From Vulcanimicrobiota bacterium (GTDB taxonomy: Bacteria > Vulcanimicrobiota > Vulcanimicrobiia > Vulcanimicrobiales > Vulcanimicrobiaceae): DNA of 64,000 bases. Below, piece after piece: positions 8,266 through 17,103 of this stretch. The stretch lies in assembly GCA_003168375.1 (NCBI GenBank), contig PMSI01000007.1, positions 62,001 through 126,000 on the forward strand, read 5' to 3'. The notes beneath the pieces were generated by a model, which was not told the origin of the DNA, searched no databases, and saw only the letters and a list, made by a program, of their open reading frames with translations. Each line of letters begins with the position of its first letter. Position 1 is the first letter of the stretch. A program made the translations under genes and the position numbers.

Positions 8266-9123
8266 CTAAACGGGCGCGTTCGCGGCGGCGCCGAGCCGGA
8301 ACGCTGCGATGTACGCTTTGAAGACCACCCGGTAGTCGTCGTGAACGAAGCGAACGCTGCGTGGGCCGGTCCGCTCGAACCCCGGCATGAGTTCGACGAA
8401 ATCGGCGTTGTGCGTCCAGACGAAGTCGAGGTCGAGCGCGACCGGCGGCTCGAACGTGAACGGCTTCGCCTCGGCGATGCGGCCGATCGCCGTTTTCGCG
8501 CCGGCCCGGATCAGTTCGCGCGCGCGCGCCGGCGAGAGCGAGTTCGTCGAGAACCGCCCGATCGAGTCCTTGACGACGACGCCGGTGATCCACGGCATGA
8601 CGGCCTTGGTCTGATCGATGCAGGCGCGGTCGCCGGTGATCAGCACGACCGGGACGCCGGAGAGCCCGAGCATCGCCGCGTTCAGCATCGCCTCGCTGCA
8701 GGCGTGGCCGTTGACGCGCGTCTCGCGCAGCGTCTCGCTGGTGTAGGTGTGGTCGAGCGTCGCGTCCTGCGTGCCGACCGCACCGTGGTAGCCGGTGAAG
8801 AACGCGGCGTCGAACGATCCGTCGATCCCCTCCGCCATCGAGAACGGCTTCCGGTTTCCGTAGATCATGCGCACGTCGTGGGGCAGCTCGTCCCAGAGCA
8901 CGTTCCGCATCGAGGAGTGCGAGTCGTTGACCAGTACGTCGCCGGCGCCGGCTTCGCGCGCGCCGTCGATCGCCGCGCGAACCTCTTGCGACATCAGGCG
9001 CCGGTAGTACGGATACTCGGTCGTATTCGCCGGATCGACTTGCGTCCACGCGCAGACCGCAGCGGTGCCCTCCATATCGGCCGAGATGTAGAGACGGGGC
9101 GCCCAAGATCGAGGTGCGGTCAT
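8266..9123 (-). CDS. dppA: M55-family D-aminopeptidase (DppA-like)
   Basis: A 285-residue zinc peptidase of the DppA/M55 family, self-compartmentalising D-amino-acid aminopeptidases that recycle D-Ala peptides from cell walls. Landmarks are SADMEG (Asp16, Glu18), VNDSHSSM (Asp67, His69), FTGYHGAVG (His113), TLDHTY (His125) and RVNGHACSEA. Full family length and no signal peptide indicate a cytoplasmic enzyme. Its start overlaps the TPR stop by 4 bases, and pheA follows after 4 bases. The coupling to pheA has no obvious metabolic meaning. Confidence 0.88.
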   Translation of the reverse strand: MTAPRSWAPRLYISADMEGTAAVCAWTQVDPANTTEYPYYRRLMSQEVRAAIDGAREAGAGDVLVNDSHSSMRNVLWDELPHDVRMIYGNRKPFSMAEGIDGSFDAAFFTGYHGAVGTQDATLDHTYTSETLRETRVNGHACSEAMLNAAMLGLSGVPVVLITGDRACIDQTKAVMPWITGVVVKDSIGRFSTNSLSPARARELIRAGAKTAIGRIAEAKPFTFEPPVALDLDFVWTHNADFVELMPGFERTGPRSVRFVHDDYRVVFKAYIAAFRLGAAANAPV

Positions 9124-9827
9124 GGTCCTAACTGTTCGAGCGCGGCGCGTGCCTCAGCCACGCGCGGGTCGTCGGATCCGGCGACGGTGAGGTATTTCTT
9201 GAAATCGGCGATCGCGTCGGTACGCCGCCCGATCGCGCGCAGAACGACGCCGCGGTTGAACAGTGCGGCGTGGAACTCGGGCCGCTGGCGCAGCACGAGG
9301 TCGAGCTGCTTGAGCGCGTCGAGGTCGCGGCCGCCGCGGTGAAGCGCGGTCGCGTAATCGGTACGGACGTCGGGGTTCGCCGGGTCCAGGGCGAGCGCGC
9401 GAGCGTAGAACTCTGCCGCCTTGTCGAACTTCTGCGCGTCGTACTCCATGTTGGCGAGCTGCACCAGGGCCGCCAGATCGTTCGGGTTGCGAGCGAGGCG
9501 CGCGCGCAACTGCGACAGCTCCTGCATCACCGGACCCGGCGGACCGGCCGGCGTTCCACCGCCGACGCCCGCGCCCGGCAGCGCGTTCGACCCGCTCGTG
9601 ATCGGTCCACTGCCCGTCTGGGGCACGGTGAACGTCCCCGGCGGATCGGTCGCGATCGGCGCCGGCGTCGCCTGGATGCGCGCGTCGCCCTGCTCCGAAA
9701 CGCTGCCTGGTCCGAACGCCGAACCGGTCGTGCTGAAGCCGATCCGCAGAAACCAGCCGAGAATCCCGAGGAAGACGACCGCGAAGACGGCGAGGATCGG
9801 AAGCGCGATGCGCGCCGGAAGTCCCAC
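9120..9827 (-). CDS. Membrane-anchored TPR protein
   Basis: A 235-residue protein with one N-terminal transmembrane helix (about 7-29, LPILAVFAVVFLGILGWFL), a low-complexity Gly/Pro/Thr linker, and about three tetratricopeptide repeats from residue 110 onward (NPNDLAALVQLANMEYDAQ..., NPDVRTDYATALHRGG..., RPEFHAALFNRGVVLRAIG...). The topology suggests cytoplasm-anchored TPRs facing the periplasm, resembling c-type cytochrome biogenesis or scaffold proteins, but the partner is unknown. It has a GTG start, 26 bases from the divergent SprT-like gene. First gene of the minus-strand unit with dppA and pheA. Confidence 0.75.
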   Translation of the reverse strand: MGLPARIALPILAVFAVVFLGILGWFLRIGFSTTGSAFGPGSVSEQGDARIQATPAPIATDPPGTFTVPQTGSGPITSGSNALPGAGVGGGTPAGPPGPVMQELSQLRARLARNPNDLAALVQLANMEYDAQKFDKAAEFYARALALDPANPDVRTDYATALHRGGRDLDALKQLDLVLRQRPEFHAALFNRGVVLRAIGRRTDAIADFKKYLTVAGSDDPRVAEARAALEQLGP

Positions 9828-9853
9828 GTGGCCCTCTTGGCGAAAGACCCGAT

Positions 9854-10372
9854 GTGCTCCCCGGTCTGCCTGACGTTGCCGAGCTGCAGCTGCTCTTCGC
9901 GCAGTACAACTGGATGTATTTCGCGGGTGAGATCCCGTCGTACCGCATCGCGTACAACGCGCGGTTCTCGAATTCGGCGGGCCGCATCACCTACAAACCG
10001 CCCGTGATCGAGCTCTCGCCGAAGCACCTGGTCGGTAAGCTGGACGAGCTGCGCGAAACGCTGCTGCACGAGATGATCCACGCCTGGCTGCACGCACGCA
10101 AGCAGAGCCCCGGCCACACGCCGACGTTCAAGAAGAAGATGCGCGAGCTCGGCTTGCGCTCGATCTACCACGACCTCGGCCGCGCGACGCCGCTCAACGA
10201 GTCGACGAAGCGCTACATCGTCCGCTGCGAAAAATGTACGATGGAACTGCTGCGCAAGAAGAAGCCCTCACCGAACCTCGTCTGCGCGCGCTGCCGCAAA
10301 CCGCTGGTCGCCTTCGAAGTCGTCGAAATGCGCCCGGTGGAGCTCAGCCGGGCCGCTAGAGGGCGGCGCTGA
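9854..10372 (+). CDS. SprT-like zinc metalloprotease domain protein
   Basis: A 172-residue protein with a SprT/Spartan-type domain. The HEMIH zinc site (His72, Glu73, His76) and the third ligand in SPGHTPTF (His88) match the HExxH...H pattern of DNA-protein crosslink proteases. A C-terminal zinc ribbon of two CxxC knuckles (Cys125/128, Cys144/147) follows. Bacterial SprT proteins are poorly characterised; a role in clearing protein-DNA adducts is inferred from the eukaryotic homologue. GTG start. Its 3' end overlaps the convergent DsrE-like gene by 17 bases. Confidence 0.83.
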   Translation: MLPGLPDVAELQLLFAQYNWMYFAGEIPSYRIAYNARFSNSAGRITYKPPVIELSPKHLVGKLDELRETLLHEMIHAWLHARKQSPGHTPTFKKKMRELGLRSIYHDLGRATPLNESTKRYIVRCEKCTMELLRKKKPSPNLVCARCRKPLVAFEVVEMRPVELSRAARGRR

Positions 10373-11027
10373 AGTAGCTGTAGCCGTTCTCCTGGAGGAC
10401 GGCGACCGAGCTGATCCCGGCCGGGACGATGTCGGTGCCCGGCAGCGCGTGTTCGCGCAGGTGGGCTTGGATCGCGTTCGCGTCGCTGCCGGCGCCCGCG
10501 GTGTAGCCGGCGGCGACGATGCGGTTCGCGATCTCGCCGAGCGCAGTGTTGCAGACGATGATCCGCACGCCGCGCGCGAGCAACGCCGGAACCGACTTGT
10601 CGCCGCGCGGCCCGACCGATGCGCCGGCATGCGACCATGGGTTGCCTTGCGAAGCGTCCGCCGTCAGCCAGTCGCCTTGGAACCGTTTGACGAGCTCGCC
10701 GAGCTTGTGATCGCGCCACGCGGTGTCGTCGAGTCCGATCGTCGCCGCCGACCCGAACAGCACGACGGCGATCTGCACGTTGCTCGGCGGCTCCTTCCAG
10801 CCGTTCTCGAACCCGTTCAGTGTGTTGACCGCGAACTGCAGCGCCGCCCCGTCGTTGACGCGTGCCGCACCGATCGCCTGGCGGTGCTTCGCGCTGCTCG
10901 TGATGCGGGCGACAAGCGCCGCCTCGTCGAGGATCGTCCCGGTCGCCGCCCGAGCAGGAGCGCCTGCCGCCGCGATCGCGACCGTCGAGGCGGCCGTTGC
11001 TGCAAGGAACTCAGTCCGGGTGCTCAT
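10356..11027 (-). CDS. Exported DsrE-like protein
   Basis: A 223-residue protein with an N-terminal signal (MSTRTEFLAATAASTVAIAA, cleavage near APARA) and a DsrE/DsrF-like fold of the exported type. Typical pieces are KHRQAIGAARVNDGAALQFA, VQIAVVLFGSAATIGLDDTAW, and GVRIIVCNTAL with the single conserved Cys, ending PAGISSVAVLQENGYSY. DsrE-like proteins handle sulfane sulfur, but this clade is uncharacterised. It follows a TauE/SafE permease by 34 bases on the same strand, consistent with a sulfur-related pair. The ATG at 11027 is chosen because the signal peptide begins there. Confidence 0.72.
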   Translation of the reverse strand: MSTRTEFLAATAASTVAIAAAGAPARAATGTILDEAALVARITSSAKHRQAIGAARVNDGAALQFAVNTLNGFENGWKEPPSNVQIAVVLFGSAATIGLDDTAWRDHKLGELVKRFQGDWLTADASQGNPWSHAGASVGPRGDKSVPALLARGVRIIVCNTALGEIANRIVAAGYTAGAGSDANAIQAHLREHALPGTDIVPAGISSVAVLQENGYSYFSAAL

Positions 11028-11061
11028 GCCTGCCCATTCGCCATGCGAGCCGGGCCTCTTT

Positions 11062-11826
11062 TCAGAAGATGTGACGCAGTGCGAGGCCGACTGCTGCGAG
11101 CATGAGCGCCGTGGCAAGCAGCGTGATCAGGCGCGGCGATGAGACGCGCTTGGCGATCAGCGGACCGATGCTGCCGCCGGCGAGGCCGCCGAGCACCAGC
11201 GGTACGGCGAAGTGCCAGTCGACGTCGCCGCCCAGCACGTGCGTCACGACGCCGACCGGCGCCGTCGTGGTGATGACGAACGCGCTCGTCGCGGTGACGA
11301 TGTGCGGCAGCATCCGCGCGCCGATGAGCAGCACCGGGATCAGGACGACGCCACCGCCGATCCCGAACAGTGAGGAGAAGAACCCGACCCCGAAGCCGGC
11401 CGCGACGCCGACGCGCGGGTCGTGCGCGAAGGTGCGCTCGCCGGCCTCGCGCGAGACGAGTGAGCGCCGCCGCAGGACGAGTAACGAATTCACGATCAGC
11501 ACGCAGCCGTACGCGATGTCGAACCCGATCGAGCTGAAACGCTGCACCGCGAGGACGCCGGCGATGCTGCCCGGGACGGCGCCGATCGTGAGTGGGATCG
11601 CCAGGCGCAGGTCGACGACCCGATGGCGCAGGTAGCCGAATGTCGCGGCGGCGGTGTTTGCGAGCACCATTGCGAGCGATGTCCCCGCAGCCTCCGCCGG
11701 CGGCAAGCCAAAGACGATCCGCAAGATCGGGAGGATCACGAACCCGCCGCCGAGCCCGACGAGCGAGCCGAAGATGCTGGCCGCGACGCCGATGAGAAAC
11801 AGCGCGAGCGCGCCGAGCGGGGTCAC
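11062..11826 (-). CDS. TauE/SafE-family sulfite/organosulfonate exporter
   Basis: A 254-residue integral membrane protein of the TauE/SafE (DUF81) family. The internal duplication is visible as two glycine-rich helices, FGSLVGLGGGFVILP (about 18-32) and FGIGGGVVLIP. About eight membrane segments are predicted. The family exports sulfite, sulfoacetate or other small anions; the substrate here is unknown. The GTG start overlaps the FecR stop by 4 bases, placing it inside the minus-strand der-to-dsrE run. Confidence 0.85.
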   Translation of the reverse strand: MTPLGALALFLIGVAASIFGSLVGLGGGFVILPILRIVFGLPPAEAAGTSLAMVLANTAAATFGYLRHRVVDLRLAIPLTIGAVPGSIAGVLAVQRFSSIGFDIAYGCVLIVNSLLVLRRRSLVSREAGERTFAHDPRVGVAAGFGVGFFSSLFGIGGGVVLIPVLLIGARMLPHIVTATSAFVITTTAPVGVVTHVLGGDVDWHFAVPLVLGGLAGGSIGPLIAKRVSSPRLITLLATALMLAAVGLALRHIF

Positions 11827-12506
11827 TTCCCGCTGTCGGAGCCGGTCGGGTCGGTGCCTTCGGACGCGGGGCGTCCGAACGGGCTGAAGCCGTGAAGGAA
11901 CTGATCGATCGCGGGGTTGTTCACACCGGCGTTCGGCACGATCGCAGCATCGAACGCACGGCCTCCGACGCGGCGCACGTTGAGCGTCTGCCCGCTCTCG
12001 ACGCGGTACGTCTCGCTCGCGGCGTTCACCGTCACGTCGCCGGGCGCGCAGTCGACGCAGTAGATCTGGTCTCCGTTCGGGCCGCTGACCAGATACGCCA
12101 GCGTGCCGCGCACCGCGAGTTGCGTCGTCAGCGTCTTGAACACGTAGTTGGACGCCGCCCCGGCCGGATGGCGAATGGTGAAGCGCAGCGCGCCGCGGTT
12201 CAGCACGATCTCGTGCCGCGTTGCCGCATCGCGAAACGCGTCGAGCCGCACGTCGGTCTTGTCGCCGATCTCGACCGTCGAGGAGTCGGGCAGCGTGAGA
12301 CGGGCCGCGGCGCGGAAGCCGGTGATCGCACGCGCATCGTCGCTGAGCGCGATCCGGCCCGAGAGCGGGCGCGTCGAAGCCGCTGCGGCGGGGACCGCGT
12401 ACGCGACCTCGCCCCGCACGTTCGCGAGTTCGTTCACCTGGCCGGCCGAGGCGCGCGGCGCGGCAAGGATCACCGCCGCACCGAGTGCGAACGCGAGCCG
12501 GCGCAT
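11823..12506 (-). CDS. Exported FecR-domain protein
   Basis: A 227-residue protein with a Sec signal peptide (MRRLAFALGAAVILAAPRASA) and a central FecR-type beta domain (about 60-180: ITGFRAAARLTLPDSSTVEIG ... RFTIRHPAGA ... VRGTLAYLV). A CVDC pair in the middle could form a disulfide. FecR domains occur in sigma-factor regulators and, alone, in periplasmic proteins that accompany CHASE2 cyclases. Its start shares one base with the stop of the upstream CHASE2 cyclase, which strongly suggests the two act together. The ligand is unknown. Confidence 0.78.
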   Translation of the reverse strand: MRRLAFALGAAVILAAPRASAGQVNELANVRGEVAYAVPAAAASTRPLSGRIALSDDARAITGFRAAARLTLPDSSTVEIGDKTDVRLDAFRDAATRHEIVLNRGALRFTIRHPAGAASNYVFKTLTTQLAVRGTLAYLVSGPNGDQIYCVDCAPGDVTVNAASETYRVESGQTLNVRRVGGRAFDAAIVPNAGVNNPAIDQFLHGFSPFGRPASEGTDPTGSDSGK

Positions 12507-14491
12507 TAGTGCGCGTCCGCCACGGCGGGGGTGGGCAGGTTGTTCGGATCGAGCAGGGTGGATGGATTCGTCTCGCCGGGTTTCAGCAGTCCGACGACCT
12601 CGAAGTTACGCAGCGCGAGCACCTTGCCTTTGACGAAGACCGGTGTCAGCTCGTTGACGATAAAGTGGTCTTTCACTTCTTCGTAGGTCAACTCGCTGAT
12701 GATGATCTGGCCGCCCTTCGCTACGTTGTAGAGCCGCGCCGCGGTGTTGACGTTGTCGCCGATCACGGTGTAGTTGAGGCGATCGGCCGAGCCGAGATTC
12801 CCCATCACGACCTCGCCGGTGTTGAGTCCCATCCCGACGGTGAACACCTTGCGACCGTTCGCGGCCCACTCGATCATCATCGTCAGGATCCGCTGCTGTT
12901 GGCGCCATGCCGAAAGCACCGCCTCGTAGGCGTCGTTCGGACGCGGGTTCGGCGCCGAGAAGACCGCCATCACGCAGTCACCGATGAACTTGTCGACGTA
13001 ACCGCCGTGCTCGAAGACGAGCCGGCACATCTCCTCGAAGTACTCGTTGAGCGCGCCGTAGATCTCTTCGGGCGTCATCGTCTCCGACATTGCGGTGAAG
13101 CCGCGGATGTCGGAGTAAAAGACCGTCACCTTCGCCCGTTTGCCGGACAGGTCGAGCGCTTTGAGCGGATCGTCGTGCGCCATCATCTCGTCGACCAGCG
13201 CGGGCGAGACGTGCTTGCCGAACATCTCGCGGATCATGCGCTTGTCGGCGCCCTCGGTCGCCGTCCGGTACAGGGCCACGAAAAGCGCCGCCACGATCGT
13301 CGCCGCATCGACGTGGATCAGGTTCAGCCAGACCAGCGTGTGCCCGTAGATTGCGACCACCGCGATCGAATAGACGACCACGACGGCGACGCCGATCGCG
13401 ACACCCACCGCCGGGCGCAGCTGCGTCACCGCGAACCCGATCAGCAGCGGGATCAGCACGATCAGCGCGATGTCGAGCGCCGGCGGCGCTCGGGCGATGA
13501 AACGCTTGCGCACGAGCTGGTCGATCAGGCGGAGGTTGCCGAAGACCCCGGGCGCACGGCCGTGCGGGGTCGCGACGTAGTCGCCGAGGGCCGTCGCCGT
13601 CGCACCGATCACGACGATCTTTCCCTTCGCGAACGTCGCGAGCGCGGCGTCGTCGAGCTTCAGCGAGTCGACGAACGAGATCGACTGGAAGAACGGCGCG
13701 TCTTCCTGCAGCGCGCCGGAGGCTCCGACCTTCTCCGCGGTCTTGAAGGGCAGCATCAGCAACAAGCGGTCTCCGTCGAGCGGGACCGGCGTCTCGCCGA
13801 TCCGGCCGGACCACGCGTCGAGTGTGCGGACCGGCGCGCCGAGAAACGCCGATGCGCTCGCCGCGGCGAGCGACGGATAGACCGTCCCGCCGGCCTCGAT
13901 CGTCAGCGGTTGTCCCACGAGCCAGCCGCCGACGACGTCGACCGAGGTCGAACCGAGACGATTGGCCGCGCCACGAAGGAGCGGCGGCGGCTGCTGCGGG
14001 CGCAGGATGCCGCCGGAGGTGATGTTCAGCGACTCACCGAGGACGGTGCGCTGCGCGCGCAGGCCCGCGGCGAACGCCGCGTCCTGCGTCGGATCGGCCG
14101 ACGGTTCGAAGAACTCGATGTCGAACGCGACGACGCTCGCGCCCGCACGGTGCAGACGCTGCAGCAGCTTGCCGTAGAGCGATCGCGGCCACGGAAACTG
14201 GCCGAGCCCGGGATGCGACGGATCGCGCGGGTCGCTCATCGAGGCTTCGTCGATCGCGATCAGCCGCAGCTGCTCGTTCTCGTCGTCACGATCGGGCAGG
14301 CGCAAGACGCCCTCCGTCAGGTCGTGCTCCCGCGCGAACGACGTCAGCTCGTTCACGAGCACGAAATCCGCCGTGCGGTTGACCGACGGCGCCGCCGCGC
14401 GCGGCAGCACGTAGAGGATTATGCCGATGAGCGCCGCGAGGCCGGACAGGGCCATCGCGACGCCGAGGATCTTGAGGCGGCGGATTCGCAT
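12506..14491 (-). CDS. CHASE2-domain class III adenylate cyclase
   Basis: A 661-residue transmembrane cyclase. An N-terminal helix (about 9-30), an extracellular CHASE2 sensor (about 40-335), three membrane segments (about 338-410) and a cytoplasmic class III cyclase domain (about 450-640). Metal ligands are Asp461 (FYSDIRGF) and Asp505 (FIGDCVMA). Lys501 and Asp579 are the purine-specifying pair and predict ATP, hence cAMP. Asn582 and Arg586 (NTAAR) are the transition-state residues. All catalytic positions are intact. It lies between efp (23 bases upstream) and the FecR gene. The extracellular signal is unknown. Confidence 0.9.
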   Translation of the reverse strand: MRIRRLKILGVAMALSGLAALIGIILYVLPRAAAPSVNRTADFVLVNELTSFAREHDLTEGVLRLPDRDDENEQLRLIAIDEASMSDPRDPSHPGLGQFPWPRSLYGKLLQRLHRAGASVVAFDIEFFEPSADPTQDAAFAAGLRAQRTVLGESLNITSGGILRPQQPPPLLRGAANRLGSTSVDVVGGWLVGQPLTIEAGGTVYPSLAAASASAFLGAPVRTLDAWSGRIGETPVPLDGDRLLLMLPFKTAEKVGASGALQEDAPFFQSISFVDSLKLDDAALATFAKGKIVVIGATATALGDYVATPHGRAPGVFGNLRLIDQLVRKRFIARAPPALDIALIVLIPLLIGFAVTQLRPAVGVAIGVAVVVVYSIAVVAIYGHTLVWLNLIHVDAATIVAALFVALYRTATEGADKRMIREMFGKHVSPALVDEMMAHDDPLKALDLSGKRAKVTVFYSDIRGFTAMSETMTPEEIYGALNEYFEEMCRLVFEHGGYVDKFIGDCVMAVFSAPNPRPNDAYEAVLSAWRQQQRILTMMIEWAANGRKVFTVGMGLNTGEVVMGNLGSADRLNYTVIGDNVNTAARLYNVAKGGQIIISELTYEEVKDHFIVNELTPVFVKGKVLALRNFEVVGLLKPGETNPSTLLDPNNLPTPAVADAH

Positions 14492-14514
14492 CGTGAATAC
14501 GCGCCCCGCGGCTA

Positions 14515-15078
14515 TTAGCTCTGAACGCGCCCGATGTAGCGGCGGTCGCGCGTGTCGATGCGGATCACGTCACCGGGGTTCACGAACAGCGGCACGTTCA
14601 CCGTCGCGCCGGTTTCGAGCTTCGCCGGCTTGGTCGCGCCGGTCGCAGTGTCACCCTTGAAGCCCGGATCGGTCTCTTCGACCTTGAGCTCGACGTGCGC
14701 CGGCAGGTCGGCGCCGATGGCGGTCGTGTCGTGGAACTGGACGCTGATCTTCATCCCGTCCTTGAGGAAGTCGGCCGGATCGCCGATCACGTCACGCTGC
14801 AGCGTGAAGTTTTCGTAGGTCTCGTTGTCCATGAAGTGGTAGCCGTCGGCGTCGTTGTAGAGCATCTGCATCTCGCGATTGTCCACCGTCGCGCGCTCGA
14901 GCTTCTCGCCCGCGCGGAACGTACGTTCGACCGTCGATCCCGTCTTCACGTTCTTGAGGCGCGTTCGTACGAATGCCGCACCTTTGCCGGGCTTGACGTG
15001 AAGGAACTCGATGACGGTCCATAACTGCCCGTCGATGACGATGGTGACGCCGTTTTTGAAATCATTGGAGCTGATCAT
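14515..15078 (-). CDS. efp: Translation elongation factor P
   Basis: A 187-residue EF-P with three beta-barrel domains, which enters the ribosomal E site to rescue stalling at polyproline. The N-terminal loop KPGKGAAFVR carries Lys32 at the position modified in many bacteria. It is a Lys rather than the rhamnosylated Arg type, and no modification gene is in the window. The C-terminal domain GDVIRIDTRDRRYIGRV is intact. ATG at 15078 overlaps the plsY stop (ATGA). Polyproline stretches are common in neighbouring proteins (lysozyme, Met/Pro-rich protein), so substrates are plentiful. Confidence 0.96.
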   Translation of the reverse strand: MISSNDFKNGVTIVIDGQLWTVIEFLHVKPGKGAAFVRTRLKNVKTGSTVERTFRAGEKLERATVDNREMQMLYNDADGYHFMDNETYENFTLQRDVIGDPADFLKDGMKISVQFHDTTAIGADLPAHVELKVEETDPGFKGDTATGATKPAKLETGATVNVPLFVNPGDVIRIDTRDRRYIGRVQS

Positions 15079-15686
15079 GACTGGCGGGGCGCTTTCAGCA
15101 GACTGAACCGGTTTTCCGTCCCGTGGCGGAGGCGGCTGAGGTTCTCGAGGTGGCGGAAGATGATCACCAGCGCACCGGCCAGGCCGTACGCGAAGCCGAG
15201 CGGCCCCAGGCCGAACCAGAGGACCGGCGCCATCGCGAGCGCGGCGAGCATCGAGCCGACGGAAGCGTAGCCGCAAGCAAGCACGGCAGCCAGCCAGACG
15301 ATCGCGAAGGCGATCCCGGACGGCCACCAGAGCGCGATCACGGCACCGAGAAACGTCGCAACCCCTTTGCCACCTTTGAAGCCGAGAAACGGCGACCAGC
15401 AGTGCCCGATCACCGCACCGAGCGCGGCGAACGTGGCGGGCAGCGGGCCGCCGAGCGCCGCCGCCGCGAGCACCGGCGCGAACCCTTTGAGCGCATCGAG
15501 CGCGAGCACCGAGGCGGCGCCGCGTTTCCCCAGCGTGCGCAGCGCGTTCGCCGCGCCGATGTTGCCGCTCCCCGAGCGGCGGAGGTCGGTGCCGTAGAAC
15601 GCGCGCGAGACGAGCACGCCGAACGGGATCGCGCCGACGAAGAACGCGACGACGAACGCGATGGCCGAGATCAGCACCGCGCTCAT
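15075..15686 (-). CDS. plsY: Glycerol-3-phosphate acyltransferase PlsY
   Basis: A 203-residue inner-membrane enzyme that transfers acyl groups from acyl-phosphate to glycerol-3-phosphate, the first step of phospholipid synthesis with PlsX. The three conserved loops are visible: SGSGNIGAANALRTLG (about 38-53), the Gly-rich GFKGGKGVATFLG (102-114) and the C-terminal FRHLENLSRLRHGTE (177-191). Its start overlaps the der stop and its own stop overlaps the efp start, both as ATGA, so der-plsY-efp is translationally coupled. Confidence 0.95.
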   Translation of the reverse strand: MSAVLISAIAFVVAFFVGAIPFGVLVSRAFYGTDLRRSGSGNIGAANALRTLGKRGAASVLALDALKGFAPVLAAAALGGPLPATFAALGAVIGHCWSPFLGFKGGKGVATFLGAVIALWWPSGIAFAIVWLAAVLACGYASVGSMLAALAMAPVLWFGLGPLGFAYGLAGALVIIFRHLENLSRLRHGTENRFSLLKAPRQS

Positions 15687-17080
15687 CCGTGCCGCTCTCC
15701 GAACCGTTCGCCGTGCTCGCCTTCGTCGCGCCGCGAGCGAAACTCGAACGTCAGGGGGACGCCGTCGAACTCGAACTCGCCGCGCAGCGTGTTCTCGATG
15801 AAGCGCTTGTACGACGCGGGTACGAGATCCGGGTCGTTGACGTGAAAGACGAACAGCGGCGGGTGCGTCTGCGGCTGCGAGACGTAGAGTATCTTGAGCG
15901 GTTTGCCCGAGTGAATCGGCGGCGGGTGCGCGAGCACGGCGTCGCGCACGATGGTGTTGAGCTTCGCGGTCGGGATCCGGCGGTCGAGGTTCTCCGCGAC
16001 CTTCTCGACCAGCGGCATCAGGCTCTGCAGCCGCCGCTTCGTCAGCGCCGAGAGAAACGTCACCGGCGCGAACGACGCGAACGGCAGCTGCGCGTGAATT
16101 TCTTTGGCGAGCTCGGGCTGCGAGTACTCGCCCAGCTCGCGCACGAGGTCGTACTTGTTGCCGACGATCACCAGCGCTTTGCGCTCCTCGAGGGCGATTC
16201 CGGCCAAGCGGCGATCTTGATTCGTCGGCCCGGTGAGTGCGTCGATCAAGAGGATCGCGATGTCGCAGCGGGCGATCGCCTTGAGCGAGCGCAGCGAGGA
16301 GTAGTATTCGATCGCGCCGTGGTGGCCGGGCTGCTTGCGCACGCCGGCGGTGTCGATCAGCCGGAACGTTCGCCCGCTCCACGTGAAGAGCGTGTCGATC
16401 GCGTCGCGCGTGGTTCCCGGGACATCCGAGACGATCGCGCGCTCCTCGTTCAAGAGCGCGTTGAGGAGCGACGACTTCCCGACGTTGGGCCGGCCGATCA
16501 GCGCGAGCGAGAGCTCCGCCTCGCCGAGGTCGTTCGGATCGTCCGGCGGCAGCATGTCGACGATGACGTCGAGCAGATCGCCGGTTCCCTCGCCGTGCAT
16601 CGCCGAGACGCCGTAGGGTTCGCCGAATCCGAGGCCGCCGAACTCGGCGTGGATCGACGCCGCGGCTTTCGGCGATTCGATCTTGTTCGCGACCAGGATC
16701 ACCGGGCGCCGATACCGCCGCAGGATGTCCGCGATCTCCTGGTCGATCGGCGTCAATCCGTCCTGCGCGTCGACCAGGAACACGATCAGGTCCGCGTCGC
16801 GCGCGGCCGACTCGGCTTGCGCGCGCGTTCCCTGCGCGATCAGGTCGTCGGGCTCGATCTCGGTCTCGATCCCGCCGGTGTCGACCAGCGTGAACGTGCG
16901 GTTACGCCACTCGGCGAGCGCGTAGAGCCTGTCGCGAGTGACGCCGGGGGTATCCTCGACGATCGCGAGGCGCTGCCCGACGAGACGATTGAACAGCGCG
17001 CTCTTCCCGACGTTCGGACGGCCGACGACCGCGACGGTCGCCGGACGTACGCGCAGGGAGGGTGCGAGGGCTTCGGACAT
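15683..17080 (-). CDS. der: Ribosome biogenesis GTPase Der
   Basis: A 465-residue GTPase with two tandem G domains and a C-terminal KH-like domain, required for 50S assembly. Domain 1 has GRPNVGKSALFN, DTPGVTRD, DTGG and NKIE. Domain 2 has GRPNVGKSSLLN, DVPGTTRD, DTAG and NKYD. The first-domain NKxD is NKIE, a tolerated variant. The C-terminal tail is charged (RRDEGEHGERFGERHG). First gene of the long minus-strand run. Its start is only 23 bases from the divergent PEGA gene, so the two promoters must overlap coding sequence. Confidence 0.95.
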   Translation of the reverse strand: MSEALAPSLRVRPATVAVVGRPNVGKSALFNRLVGQRLAIVEDTPGVTRDRLYALAEWRNRTFTLVDTGGIETEIEPDDLIAQGTRAQAESAARDADLIVFLVDAQDGLTPIDQEIADILRRYRRPVILVANKIESPKAAASIHAEFGGLGFGEPYGVSAMHGEGTGDLLDVIVDMLPPDDPNDLGEAELSLALIGRPNVGKSSLLNALLNEERAIVSDVPGTTRDAIDTLFTWSGRTFRLIDTAGVRKQPGHHGAIEYYSSLRSLKAIARCDIAILLIDALTGPTNQDRRLAGIALEERKALVIVGNKYDLVRELGEYSQPELAKEIHAQLPFASFAPVTFLSALTKRRLQSLMPLVEKVAENLDRRIPTAKLNTIVRDAVLAHPPPIHSGKPLKILYVSQPQTHPPLFVFHVNDPDLVPASYKRFIENTLRGEFEFDGVPLTFEFRSRRDEGEHGERFGERHG

Positions 17081-17103
17081 GACCGCCCAAGGTTCCCATC
17101 GAT

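Noticed and set aside
12485-14518. 677-residue open frame antisense to the CHASE2 cyclase
   Set aside because: Composition is Arg/Asp/Val repetitive, typical of an antisense shadow; the cyclase has all catalytic residues.
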